Positions 51,788 to 60,583 are shown, counted from the stretch's first letter. The stretch: 64,000 nucleotides of DNA from Porphyromonas loveana (GCF_003096695.1 NZ_QEKY01000010.1:1-64000), one strand, 5' to 3'. Notes: generated by a model not told the origin, from the sequence alone. Numbers and translations are program-made.

Positions 51788-53947
51788 ATGAAAGTGTACA
51801 AGACAAATGAGGTGAAGAACATCTCTATTTTGGGTAGCTCCGGCTCCGGAAAAACCACCCTTGCAGAAGCGATGCTCTACGAGGGTGGAGTGATAAAACG
51901 CAGAGGCAGTGTCGAAGCCGGCAATACGGTCAGCGACTACTTCCCCGTAGAAAAGGAGTATGGCTACTCCGTGTTCTCGACGGTTTTCTCTGTCGAATGG
52001 CAGGATAGAAAACTGAATTTTATAGATTGCCCGGGATCGGATGACTTCATTGGAGGTACGGTCTCGGCTCTTAACGTTACAGACTGTGCCCTCGTCGTAG
52101 TGAATGCGCAGTACGGCGTGGAGGTAGGGCTTATCAATCAGTTCCGCTATGTGGAGAAATTGCAGAAGCCCGCTATTTTCATCATCAATCAGCTGGATCA
52201 TGACAAGGCAGACTTCGAGTCGGCCGTAGCTCAACTCAAGGAGCGCTACGGCGCCAAGGTGGTGCCCGTACAGTACCCCGTCAATGTGGGTGCGGGCTTC
52301 AATGCCGTGGTCGATGTACTGAAGATGAAGATGTATCGCTGGAAGCCTGAGGGCGGAGTGCCCGACGTGCTGGATATTCCGGCCGAAGAAGAGGCGAAAG
52401 CGAAAGAGATGCACCAAGCTCTGGTGGAGGCTGCGGCCGAAAATGATGAGAGCTTGATGGAGAAGTTCTTCGATCAGGGAAGTCTCTCTGAAGAAGAGAT
52501 GCGCGAGGGTATTCGTGCCGGACTTATCGCTCAGGGTATGTACCCTGTGTTCTGCGTGAGTGCAGGCAAGGACATGTGCGTGCGTCGTACGCTTGAGTTC
52601 CTCGGCAACGTGGTGCCATGCGTGGACAAGATGCCTGCTCCGGTGGATATAAGTGGTACGGAAGTGAAGCCCGATGCATCGGCTCCCGTGAGCATCCATT
52701 TCTTTAAGACAACAATAGAACCACATATCGGCGAAGTATCCTACTTCAAGGTGATGAGCGGTACGCTCGTGGAAGGCGTAGATCTTCTCAATGCAGACAG
52801 AGGGTCGAAGGAGCGCATCAGCCAGCTCTTCGTGCCTGCAGGTCAGCAGCGCATCAAGGTGGAGCAGTTACTCGCCGGCGACATAGGTGCCACGGTGAAG
52901 CTGAAGGAAGTGCGCCGCGGCAATACGCTCAACGATAAGGGCGTGGAGCATCGCTTCGATCTGGTCAAATTCCCCGAGCCCAAGTATCGTCGTGCCATCC
53001 GTGCGACTAACGAAGCCGATACGGAGAAGATGAATGTGGCACTGAACGAGATGCGCGAGGAGGATCCCACCTGGATCATCGAGCAGAGCAAGGAGTTGCG
53101 TCAGACGATCGTGAGCGGACAGGGCGAATTCCACCTGCGTACGCTCAAATGGCGTTTGGAACACAACGAAAAGATCGAAATCGAATACATCGAGCCGCGC
53201 ATTCCTTATCGCGAGACGATCACCAAGGCTGCACGAGCCGACTATCGCCACAAGAAACAGTCGGGTGGTGCCGGACAGTTCGGTGAAGTGCATTTGATCA
53301 TCGAGCCTTATAGTGACGACAAGCCGCTGCCTGAGTTCTTCAAGTTCGGCAGTCAGGAATACCGCATTACGCCGCGTGATACGCAGGTCGTTGAGCTGGA
53401 TTGGGGCGGTAAGCTCGTATTTGTCAATAGTGTAGTCGGCGGAGCCATCGACACGCGCTTCATGCCTGCTATCCTCAAGGGGATTATGTCGCGTATGGAG
53501 CAGGGACCGCTCACCGGTTCGTATGCTCGCGATGTGCGCGTTATCGTCTATGACGGCAAGATGCACCCCGTGGACAGTAACGAAGTGTCGTTCATGCTGG
53601 CGGGTAGAAATGCCTTCAGCACGGCCTTCAAGGAGGCCGGCCCGAAAATTCTGGAGCCGGTGTACGATGTGGAAGTATCTGTCCCCGCCGATTACTTGGG
53701 CGATGTGATGAGCGATATGCAGGGACGTCGTGCCATTATCATGGGTATGAATAGTCTCAAAGGTTACGAGCAGCTCTTGGCGAAAGTGCCGCTGAAGGAG
53801 CTTTCTAACTATTCGACTTCGCTCAGTTCCATCACGGGCGGTCGTGCTTCTTTCACAATGAAGTTTGCTTCTTACGAGTTGGTTCCTGCCGACGTACAGG
53901 ATCGCTTGCTGAAGGAATACGAAGAACAATCCAAGGACGAGGCTTAA
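51788..53947 (+). CDS. Elongation factor G-like GTPase (paralogue)
   Basis: 719 residues from the ATG at 51788 (MKVYKTNEVKN). The frame also opens 33 nt upstream. The GTPase domain has G1 GSSGSGKT (16-23), a variant G3 DCPGSDD (80-86) instead of DTPGH, and G4 NQLD (134-137). EF-G domains II to V follow with HKKQSGGAGQFGEVH and DVMSDMQGRRAIIMGM. The altered G3 lacks the catalytic histidine of translational GTPases, so this is a specialised EF-G2-type protein rather than the housekeeping EF-G. Function unproven. A terminator follows. Confidence 0.88.
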   Translation: MKVYKTNEVKNISILGSSGSGKTTLAEAMLYEGGVIKRRGSVEAGNTVSDYFPVEKEYGYSVFSTVFSVEWQDRKLNFIDCPGSDDFIGGTVSALNVTDCALVVVNAQYGVEVGLINQFRYVEKLQKPAIFIINQLDHDKADFESAVAQLKERYGAKVVPVQYPVNVGAGFNAVVDVLKMKMYRWKPEGGVPDVLDIPAEEEAKAKEMHQALVEAAAENDESLMEKFFDQGSLSEEEMREGIRAGLIAQGMYPVFCVSAGKDMCVRRTLEFLGNVVPCVDKMPAPVDISGTEVKPDASAPVSIHFFKTTIEPHIGEVSYFKVMSGTLVEGVDLLNADRGSKERISQLFVPAGQQRIKVEQLLAGDIGATVKLKEVRRGNTLNDKGVEHRFDLVKFPEPKYRRAIRATNEADTEKMNVALNEMREEDPTWIIEQSKELRQTIVSGQGEFHLRTLKWRLEHNEKIEIEYIEPRIPYRETITKAARADYRHKKQSGGAGQFGEVHLIIEPYSDDKPLPEFFKFGSQEYRITPRDTQVVELDWGGKLVFVNSVVGGAIDTRFMPAILKGIMSRMEQGPLTGSYARDVRVIVYDGKMHPVDSNEVSFMLAGRNAFSTAFKEAGPKILEPVYDVEVSVPADYLGDVMSDMQGRRAIIMGMNSLKGYEQLLAKVPLKELSNYSTSLSSITGGRASFTMKFASYELVPADVQDRLLKEYEEQSKDEA

Positions 53948-53976
53948 TTTGCCCCTTCCTCTTTAACCCAAAGCAC

Positions 53977-54004
53977 GAGGCTGCGCCATTACTGGCGCGG
54001 CCTC
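53977..54004 (+). terminator. Terminator of the EF-G-like gene
   Basis: 12-bp stem GAGGCTGCGCCA / TGGCGCGGCCTC with one G-U pair and a TTAC loop. A weak T-rich tail follows. Confidence 0.7.
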
Positions 54005-54165
54005 ATTCGTTTATATTTAACAGCATATTGTAAGGGATAGATTCTGCCCATGCAGTATTATTTCGGGATGGCGTTGTAACAATCGGGTCTTTTTTGCATC
54101 TTCATAATAGAGGCAGGCAGCAATGAGGGTTCTGCTTCTGTTTGGTTCAATAGAGTAATCGGAAC

Positions 54166-54672
54166 GTGGATACTAAGGCTTTCAAGGCAGTTTTTCTGCC
54201 GCTCTCTCCTACTGTTCGTGCCGTTTGCCGGGTCTTCCTGAAGAATGGGGCGGAGGTGGACGATGCGGTGCAGGAGGTTTACCTGCGACTGTGGGAGGCT
54301 CGGATGCGGCTGGATGAGCTGGCCGATCCACGGGCGTATGCCATCGGGACTGCGCGCAACTACTGCCTGGGGCTGCTGCGTGCTGCCAAGTGCAGGCCTC
54401 AGCCGGTGCCATTGGAGGCGGAGGACATCGGGCTGTTGTCGGATGTGCAGGGGGCTGACGGGGAGATGCGTCTCTCGGAGCAAATCGGGAGACTGCGTAG
54501 GTGGTTGGACGGAGTGGCCGAGCTGCATCGGGCGGTGTTCACGATGAGCCATTTCGGTCGGTATTCTAATGGTGAGATAGCGGAACGATTGGGTTTGACA
54601 GAGGGCAATGTGCGGGTGATACTGAGTCGTCTGCGAAAAGAAGCAAAGGAGGTAATCGGTCATGAAGCATGA
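54166..54672 (+). CDS. ECF-type RNA polymerase sigma factor
   Basis: 168 residues with a GTG start. Region 2 is at about 10-75 (AEVDDAVQEVYLRLWEARM) and region 4 at about 110-162 (RAVFTMSHFGRYSNGEIAERLGLTEGNVRVILSRLRKE with helix-turn-helix). It belongs to the Bacteroidetes ECF group. It overlaps the next gene, an anti-sigma-like membrane protein, by 11 bp. The DUF4252 gene downstream completes a likely sigma-controlled envelope module. It resembles the P. gingivalis PG0985-type sigma from memory. Confidence 0.92.
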   Translation: MDTKAFKAVFLPLSPTVRAVCRVFLKNGAEVDDAVQEVYLRLWEARMRLDELADPRAYAIGTARNYCLGLLRAAKCRPQPVPLEAEDIGLLSDVQGADGEMRLSEQIGRLRRWLDGVAELHRAVFTMSHFGRYSNGEIAERLGLTEGNVRVILSRLRKEAKEVIGHEA

Positions 54673-55201
54673 AGATAGAGAGAGAATCGGTCTACTGCTG
54701 GAGCGATTCTATGCGGGCAGTACTTCTCGGGAAGAGGAGTTGGAGCTGTATTGCAGGTTAGAGGAGCAGGACGATCCGTCGCCTTTCCGTGACGATCTGC
54801 TGCTTCTGAAGGCTCTGCTTGGTGTTGCAGAGTCGGAAGAGGAGGCCAGTGAGCGTATGGATGCGCGGCTTTCTGCCCTAATAGACGGACGTGAGGAGGC
54901 AGCGAGGCAGCACCGTAGTCGCTCGCTCTTCCTCCACAGGGGACACTATGGAGCTGTGGCTTGTGTGGCGGTGGCTCTGACTATGGGGGCCATGCTGTGG
55001 CTGCGCCCCGCGGGCGGAATGGTCTCGAATCGGAACGGCGTCCCCATGAGTGAGACGGAGGCAGCCGAAGAGACGGAGGAAGCGATGGAGTTGCTGGAGT
55101 CCTGTCTCAACTATGCAGCCGAAGAGACGGAGGGGGCGATGGAGATGCTCTATAGAAGTGTGGACGAAGCGTGGACGGAGCCTGCAATGAGGGAGGAATA
55201 A
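54662..55201 (+). CDS. Anti-sigma-factor-like membrane protein
   Basis: 179 residues: a cytoplasmic N-terminal part (about 1-95, rich in Glu/Arg helices such as RIGLLLERFYAGSTSREEE), one TM helix (about 100-117, GAVACVAVALTMGAMLWL), and an acidic periplasmic part with two copies of an AAEETEEAMEL / AAEETEGAMEM repeat. The arrangement and overlap with the ECF gene suggest an anti-sigma factor. It lacks a zinc motif, so this is inference from context. Confidence 0.7.
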   Translation: MKHEDRERIGLLLERFYAGSTSREEELELYCRLEEQDDPSPFRDDLLLLKALLGVAESEEEASERMDARLSALIDGREEAARQHRSRSLFLHRGHYGAVACVAVALTMGAMLWLRPAGGMVSNRNGVPMSETEAAEETEEAMELLESCLNYAAEETEGAMEMLYRSVDEAWTEPAMREE

Positions 55202-55232
55202 ACTTTGAACTAACTAACATAAAGAAGAAACT

Positions 55233-56258
55233 ATGAAGACAAGAATGATCGTGGCCCTGATCGTGGCGATATGTACGCTCTCGTCAGTGGCTGCCGAAGC
55301 ACAGCGGATTAATATGGATGCGCTCAGACGGGAGAACGGGATAGAGTCCGTCTATCTGTCCAAATCGATGTTGAAGAATTCGTCGAAGTATCTCAAGAGG
55401 AAAACGGACTTGAGCATCAATAATTCAATGCTCAACGGGATGCATATCTTCTCCGCCGATCGACAGCAGACTGCGGCGGCGAATCTCTTGCGCAGGACCT
55501 TCTCTCCTATGTTGCAAGGGGCGTGGGGCAATTACGACGAGCTTATGTTCGTACGGAAGACGGAGGAGCAGATGGCTCTCTTCGCCGAACGATCCAAGAA
55601 GGATTTGTACAAGTCGCTCGTCCTCTACACCGAGGATGTTCGCGAGGTGCGAGCCGTTATTTTTGAGGGAGAGTTTACCCGTGACCAGCTGGATCAGATG
55701 ATCAATTCCGGTGGTCGTTTGTACAGTTTGCCTCACAATGGGCGTTCCCTAAAGCTTTATAATTGGCAAGGCCCCAATGGGTCTCAACTGCATAAGGGGC
55801 AGCTCAACACCGAATGGGATCGGGCACGACAACAATTTGATCGAAACTTTGGTGCGTATAGGAAGGAATTGGAGTTGGCTCGCAAGGAAATGGATAAACT
55901 ACGAGGAGCCGGACGTAATCAGTTGGCAAAGGACTATCAGAAATGGATCAAAGAGTATCAGCAGCATATCGCTCAGTTCCGGAAGGAATGGGATCGGGTA
56001 CGACAACAATTTGAGAAGGATAGCAAGAAATATGAAAAGGAATTGGAGCGGGCTCGCAAGGAGATGAATGATGCTTCGGGCATTGATCGTAAACTAATGA
56101 CCAGAGACGATCAGGCATTTCTTAAAGAATATCAGCAAAACTTGGCCGAACTCAATAAGGAGTGGAATCAAGTGCGACGCAAATTCGAGCAGGCCAATAA
56201 GGAATATAGGAAGGAATTGAAGGAAGTGCATCGAAAGAATGCGTCGCTCTTCAAATAA
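55233..56258 (+). CDS. DUF4252 protein with C-terminal 58-residue coiled-coil repeats
   Basis: 341 residues. Signal peptide 1-23 (cut after AEA). Residues about 24-180 form a DUF4252 domain (GIESVYLSKSML, VLYTEDVREVRAVIFEG). From residue 194 there are three repeats of 58 residues, starting at 194, 252 and 310, with the last one partial. Each opens with EWDRARQQFD, EWDRVRQQFE or EWNQVRRKFE and runs through KELELARKEM-type helices, so the tail is highly charged coiled coil. DUF4252 proteins usually end after the first domain. Being in the ECF sigma operon, it may act as the signal or effector of that pathway. Confidence 0.85.
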   Translation: MKTRMIVALIVAICTLSSVAAEAQRINMDALRRENGIESVYLSKSMLKNSSKYLKRKTDLSINNSMLNGMHIFSADRQQTAAANLLRRTFSPMLQGAWGNYDELMFVRKTEEQMALFAERSKKDLYKSLVLYTEDVREVRAVIFEGEFTRDQLDQMINSGGRLYSLPHNGRSLKLYNWQGPNGSQLHKGQLNTEWDRARQQFDRNFGAYRKELELARKEMDKLRGAGRNQLAKDYQKWIKEYQQHIAQFRKEWDRVRQQFEKDSKKYEKELERARKEMNDASGIDRKLMTRDDQAFLKEYQQNLAELNKEWNQVRRKFEQANKEYRKELKEVHRKNASLFK

Positions 56259-56282
56259 CCATTGTTCTTTGCTGTAAAAAAG

Positions 56283-56318
56283 AAACAGCCTCGTTCCGGT
56301 AGCGGAGCGAGGCTGTTT
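56283..56318. terminator. Bidirectional terminator
   Basis: Perfect 11-bp stem AAACAGCCTCG / CGAGGCTGTTT (56283-56293 with 56308-56318) with further pairing inside. It lies between the convergent DUF4252 and ribH genes. Confidence 0.8.
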
Positions 56319-56353
56319 GGCTATTGGTATGGGCTGTTTGCCCGGAGCGAGGA

Positions 56354-56839
56354 TTACTTCCTTCTTAGGCCTGCCATCTTGAGAGCTGTGATGGCAGCTT
56401 CGGTGCCCTTATTGCCATGACGGCCGCCGGCACGCTCTTCGGCCTGGAGCATCGTCTCGGTTGTGAGTACGCCGAAGATGACGGGCACGAACCCATCCAC
56501 ATTGAGTTGGGTGATTCCTTGGCTCACTCCCTGGCAGATGTAGTCGAAGTGTGGCGTGTCGCCCCTTACGACGCAGCCGATGGCTATGACGGCATCGACC
56601 TCATGTTGTTCGCAAAGGTATGCGCTGGCATAAGTGAGCTCGAATGTGCCCGGTACGTGCTGCACGATGATATTCTCTTGAGTGACGCCGTGTTCGATCA
56701 AGGCCTCGAGTGCTCCTGCGAGCAGGGGCTCGGTGATATTGCGATTCCATTCCGCTACGGCAATGCCGATGCGATAGTCTTTACCGGAGGGTACGCTGTC
56801 GTAGTCGTAGTCCGACAGGTTGTGAAAAGCTGTTGCCAT
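56354..56839 (-). CDS. ribH: 6,7-dimethyl-8-ribityllumazine synthase
   Basis: 161 residues, full length. Family motifs are [44 protein letters not shown] and [12 protein letters not shown]. It condenses the pyrimidine intermediate with 3,4-dihydroxybutanone phosphate in riboflavin synthesis. A terminator separates it from the TPR gene upstream. Confidence 0.96.
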   Translation of the reverse strand: MATAFHNLSDYDYDSVPSGKDYRIGIAVAEWNRNITEPLLAGALEALIEHGVTQENIIVQHVPGTFELTYASAYLCEQHEVDAVIAIGCVVRGDTPHFDYICQGVSQGITQLNVDGFVPVIFGVLTTETMLQAEERAGGRHGNKGTEAAITALKMAGLRRK

Positions 56840-56871
56840 AGTTTCTTCTTAGTTCTGTATATGTGTTGTTT

Positions 56872-56912
56872 CAGAAAAAAGGCATCCATCCCAGCATGAG
56901 ACGGATGCCTTT
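56872..56912 (-). terminator. Terminator between the TPR gene and ribH
   Basis: AAAGGCATCC / GGATGCCTTT stem (56878-56887 with 56903-56912) followed by a T-run on the minus strand. Confidence 0.75.
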
Positions 56913-56939
56913 CCTTGTATGTTATTAGTCAGAATGCTA

Positions 56940-57626
56940 TTATTTCGCTCCCTTGGCTTTTACTCGGATGATGTCGGCTTCCACTGTGTTGGCTTCCATC
57001 GAAGTATAGTACTTGTCCTTCACTTGCTTGTATGCAGCCATTGCTTTGTCGTATTGCTTGAGCTCTTCGTACACGCGGCCGGCCTTGATGAGACAGCTCG
57101 GCGTGATGGCATCGTTGGATGCGGCGGCAGCAGCTTTCTCGAAGTAGCCCACAGCTTCTTCGTACTTCTTGAGCTGTACGTAGCTGTCGCCGATGAGACG
57201 AGTGATGGAGGGTGCTACCATGTTCTCTTTGGCAGAGAACGCTTTAAGGTGGTCGATGGCCTTCTGATACTCACCGATGTTGTAGTAGCAAATGCCCGCA
57301 TAGGCTTGCGACAGATTGGAAGTCTCTGTGCCAGAATACTTGTCGATGACGGCGAGCAGACCCATTTCGGTCGCGCCATTGCCGTTGAGGGCAGCACTGT
57401 CCAGTTCTTGGATAAACTTGTCTTCGGCCAGATACACCTTCGTTGCGGCTTCACGAGCCTTGGGCTCGCTGACGAAACGCTTGTAGGCAAATACACCTGC
57501 TACAATAATAAAGATGCCCAGAATAGCCAAGCCAATCTTGGTCATGTTTTTTTCTACAAACTGTTCTGAGCGCGAAACGACCTCGCCCACTTGGTTCTCG
57601 GTTTGTTGATTCTCTTTCTTTGACAT
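56940..57626 (-). CDS. Membrane-anchored TPR protein
   Basis: 228 residues. A cytoplasmic polar start (KKENQQTENQVGEVV) leads into one TM helix (about 30-48, IGLAILGIFIIVAGVFAY) and four TPR repeats in the periplasm, for example AYAGICYYNIGEYQKAIDHLK and SYVQLKKYEEAVGYFEKAA. It resembles YfgM-type proteins. Role unknown, perhaps chaperone-like at the envelope. Its own promoter lies upstream. Confidence 0.85.
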   Translation of the reverse strand: MSKKENQQTENQVGEVVSRSEQFVEKNMTKIGLAILGIFIIVAGVFAYKRFVSEPKAREAATKVYLAEDKFIQELDSAALNGNGATEMGLLAVIDKYSGTETSNLSQAYAGICYYNIGEYQKAIDHLKAFSAKENMVAPSITRLIGDSYVQLKKYEEAVGYFEKAAAAASNDAITPSCLIKAGRVYEELKQYDKAMAAYKQVKDKYYTSMEANTVEADIIRVKAKGAK

Positions 57627-57660
57627 ATTGCGAATAGTTATTTATTTCTTTACGAATGCA

Positions 57661-57668
57661 CAAAGGTA
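57661..57668 (-). promoter_or_regulatory. -7 promoter element (TACCTTTG) of the TPR gene
   Basis: Perfect match on the minus strand, leader about 28 nt. Confidence 0.55.
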
Positions 57669-57745
57669 CTTTTTTGGCGTGAAATACAATGCTCGGCCCG
57701 ATAAATATGTTATAGTGACACACGGCACGATTGATTACGGCTCCG

Positions 57746-58417
57746 TTATTGCCAATCTACGAGGCCTTCTTTGACGGCATAGCGGATGAGTTCGGCAGCG
57801 TTTGAGAAACCCAGTTTGTGCAGGATATTGCTACGATGTGTCTCCACCGTGCGGTGGCTCAGATGCATCTTCTCGCCTGTTTCCTTGGCCGATAGCCCGT
57901 TGCATAGATGCTGGATGACTTCTATCTCGCGCTCCGTCAGTTCGGATGGGTTCGGTTGCTTCCTTGTATTCTTGTGCGAGTGGCCTGCCGAGCGGGACAC
58001 GCATAGGTCCATGATGATCTTGGCAATGCTCTTGCCGTAGAAGTTGCCTCCTGTCGTCACCGTGCGGATGGCGTTTTCGATATCACTGGTCTGCGCCATT
58101 TTGCTCATGTAGCCTTCTACACCGATTTCCAACAGATCGTTCACGATCTTCTCCGACACCTCTGAAGAGAGCATAATGATTTTGAGATCAGGATACTCAG
58201 TCTTCAGGCGGCGGGCTATATCCACGCCATTCCCATCCGGCAGCCTGATGTCCAAAATGATCATATCCGGTGCGCCCTGTTCATGGAGATAATCCTCCAG
58301 TTCTTGGGAAGAGCCACATTCGCCTATGATTTCGGCCAAATCTTGTATCTGTGCAATGGCTACACGGAGTCCCATGCGGTAGAGCTCGTGGTCATCTACC
58401 AGTACGATTTTAGTCAT
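57746..58417 (-). CDS. fimR: NarL/LuxR-family response regulator, FimR-like
   Basis: 223 residues. Receiver domain 1-120 with D8/D9 and phospho-acceptor D56 (IILDIRLPDG). A LuxR helix-turn-helix at about 158-212 (LTEREIEVIQHLCNGLSAKETGEKM, then HRTVETHRSNILHKLGF). It is the partner of the TPR-containing kinase directly upstream, 12 bp away. In P. gingivalis FimS/FimR controls the fim and mfa fimbrial loci. I assign the name by architecture and memory of the family. Confidence 0.85.
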   Translation of the reverse strand: MTKIVLVDDHELYRMGLRVAIAQIQDLAEIIGECGSSQELEDYLHEQGAPDMIILDIRLPDGNGVDIARRLKTEYPDLKIIMLSSEVSEKIVNDLLEIGVEGYMSKMAQTSDIENAIRTVTTGGNFYGKSIAKIIMDLCVSRSAGHSHKNTRKQPNPSELTEREIEVIQHLCNGLSAKETGEKMHLSHRTVETHRSNILHKLGFSNAAELIRYAVKEGLVDWQ

Positions 58418-58429
58418 GAGGATAGTCTT

Positions 58430-60295
58430 TTATACCGGTGTGAGGACGAATGAGAAGATGCAACCTCGGCCTTCTCGGCTGTCGATGTGAAGCTTGGATT
58501 TGTTCCTTTCGAGCAGCCCTTTACAGATGATGAGTCCGAGTCCGCTTCCTTTTTCACCGTTAGTTCCTGTAGTAATGTTGCTGCTTTTGCCTGTTTCAAG
58601 GATGTGTTCTATCTGCTGCCTGCTCATGCCTATTCCCTGGTCGGCGACGGATACTCTCATTTTCCCGTCGATCTCTTGTTTGATGCCGATGCATATGGTG
58701 TCGCCTGATTTGGAAAACTTGATGGCATTACTGAGCAGGTTGCGTATCACTGTATTGATCATATGTTGGTCGGCACGGACGAGACATTGTTCCGGAGCTT
58801 CGAGCAAAAGTGTGACATTCTTGTACTCTGCGGGGAGCATATGGAGGCTGATTATCTTGCGGATGTTCTCAGTCAGATTGAAAACTACCGGAACGACCAC
58901 CAAATTGCCAATCTGGATGTTAGCCCAGTCGAGGAGATTCTGTAGCATCGTCAGCTCTGACTCCACACTGTCCCGAAGCGACGATAGCATTTTGGTGGTT
59001 GGGGGAGCGTACTCATTCTTGGGAGAAAGGATGGTATCGAGCGCCATTCGCTGTGCGATGACGAGACCTTTGATGTCGTGTGAGATGATGGAGAGTAGTC
59101 GACTTTTCGTGTCATTCATCGCCTTGAGTTTTTGATTTTTGAGGTATCGTTTTCTGGATAGCACGATCAGTATGGCGATAATTCCTACCATTAATATGGT
59201 GATCACGATCAGAGTCAAATGCAGCCTCTGCGCCAACTCCAGCTCTTGGTTTTTGAGGGCTATCTCCGTTTCTTTCTCTTTGCTCTTGAAGCGTACTTCG
59301 AACTCCTGTACCTTTTCTCGCAGTTGTTCCTCTGCGATCGAATCGGCCAATACGTTCGCCCGCATCAGATAGGCGTGTGCCAGATCGTGTAACCCGAACT
59401 TGGCATATATCGCACTCGCCTTTTTAAGGATGTCATACCTTACTTTATTATATCCTCCCGCGCGCGCTATCATCTCTCCGTGTGTGAGGAGCTCATGCGC
59501 CTTGTCGTAGTTGCTATGCGTCGCGTAGTAGAGTGCTAGAAGGGAGCAGGTGAGTGCTTGGGTTTCCGCATCGCCAATTTTGTTCGCGATATCCATCGCC
59601 TCCGTCAGTGATAGGAAGGCTTCCTCGAGTCTGTTCTGCTGCAGCAGGTTGGAGCCAATGTTCATCAGACAGTTACACATGCTGGCACTGTCGGCAGTCT
59701 CTCGTTGGATACGCAGAGCTTTTTGGTAGTATTGGTTGGCCTCTTTGAGGTTGTCTTTCTTTTGGAAAATGTTTGCGATGTTGTTGTATGCAATAGAGAT
59801 ACCGGTTTTGTTGTCCATCGCCGTTGCCATCGACAGCGCCCGCTCGTAGAACGTTAGTGCTTCGTTCCAGTTTTCTTGGAAGAAGTGCACCAAGCCCAAT
59901 TGCATATAGGCACGAGCCTCAAGTTGTTTGTCGGGGTGTTGCTTGAGCAGGTCCAGCACTTCCTCCAGTGCTGCAAGGGCATTGTCATGACGACCGGCGT
60001 AGCTCGCCATCAAGGCATAGTTGTAGAGGAGTTGAGGTAGTTGGCTTTTCAGATCTGCCTCACGGCAGTACTGGATTGCTTGGAAATAAGCATCAGCAGC
60101 GTCGCCGGCTTTGTAGTTATTCTCATAAGCCTTACCGAGCTTCTCGTACATCTCCATTCTCTTTTTCGCCGTTAGTCCGCGCATCATGGCCTTTTCACGT
60201 AGGGAATCGACATTGATCTCACTCGCTGTAAGCGGAGGGCAAAGGAGTGTAACCAGAAGAATAAGGAGGAAAAAGGGGGCGGAATAGTTCATCAT
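58430..60295 (-). CDS. fimS: TPR-containing sensor histidine kinase, FimS-like
   Basis: 621 residues from the ATG at 60295. Starts further upstream (60304, or TTG at 60316) fall on or next to the predicted transcription start. Signal peptide at the N-terminus (about 1-22), then six or seven TPR repeats (about 40-320) in the periplasm and a coiled-coil stalk. One TM helix is at about 359-380 (HLTLIVITILMVGIIAILIVL), then the kinase: H406 in ISHDIKGLV, N-box RNLLSNAIKFS, G1 VADQGIGMS, G2 GSGLGLIICKG. It should sense an envelope signal and phosphorylate the FimR-like partner. Confidence 0.87.
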   Translation of the reverse strand: MMNYSAPFFLLILLVTLLCPPLTASEINVDSLREKAMMRGLTAKKRMEMYEKLGKAYENNYKAGDAADAYFQAIQYCREADLKSQLPQLLYNYALMASYAGRHDNALAALEEVLDLLKQHPDKQLEARAYMQLGLVHFFQENWNEALTFYERALSMATAMDNKTGISIAYNNIANIFQKKDNLKEANQYYQKALRIQRETADSASMCNCLMNIGSNLLQQNRLEEAFLSLTEAMDIANKIGDAETQALTCSLLALYYATHSNYDKAHELLTHGEMIARAGGYNKVRYDILKKASAIYAKFGLHDLAHAYLMRANVLADSIAEEQLREKVQEFEVRFKSKEKETEIALKNQELELAQRLHLTLIVITILMVGIIAILIVLSRKRYLKNQKLKAMNDTKSRLLSIISHDIKGLVIAQRMALDTILSPKNEYAPPTTKMLSSLRDSVESELTMLQNLLDWANIQIGNLVVVPVVFNLTENIRKIISLHMLPAEYKNVTLLLEAPEQCLVRADQHMINTVIRNLLSNAIKFSKSGDTICIGIKQEIDGKMRVSVADQGIGMSRQQIEHILETGKSSNITTGTNGEKGSGLGLIICKGLLERNKSKLHIDSREGRGCIFSFVLTPV

Positions 60296-60313
60296 GCTAA
60301 GCATTTCGGGGTA

Positions 60314-60321
60314 CAAAACTA
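60314..60321 (-). promoter_or_regulatory. -7 promoter element (TAGTTTTG) of fimSR
   Basis: Perfect match on the minus strand. It predicts a start near 60307 and so decides the translation start at 60295. Confidence 0.55.
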
Positions 60322-60450
60322 ATATATTTTCAGCTTTGTTGTGTTTTTTTGCTCTCTATGAGGAGTATAGGTGAGTTTTGTGTGGTGAGTTTTGTTTCAT
60401 TTTCCTTTTTGGCACGATAATTGTTCTGGTCTCTGGTGCCAAAAAACATG

Positions 60451-60583
60451 GCGCATATTGTTCAGCGAAAACGCGCCATTTCTTGAAAAAATATGCGCCA
60501 AATCAAAAAAGTTTTGGCGCCATTTTTCTGCAATTTAGGCGCGTGTTTCTCTCGCTTTTTGGCGCGAGATTGTGGGCAGAAGG
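60451..60583. repeat. 22-nt phased GCGCC array, six units
   Basis: Units start at 60451, 60473, 60495, 60517, 60539 and 60562 (spacing 22, 22, 22, 22, 23), reading GCGCA, GCGCC, GCGCC, GCGCC, GCGCG and GCGCG, usually preceded by G or T. The tails are A/T-rich (CATTTCTTGAAAAAATAT and similar). Same design as the array at 50206-50386. It lies in the 470-bp gap between divergent fimS and xseB. The rest of that gap (60322-60450 and 60584-60748) shows nothing else. Confidence 0.85.
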
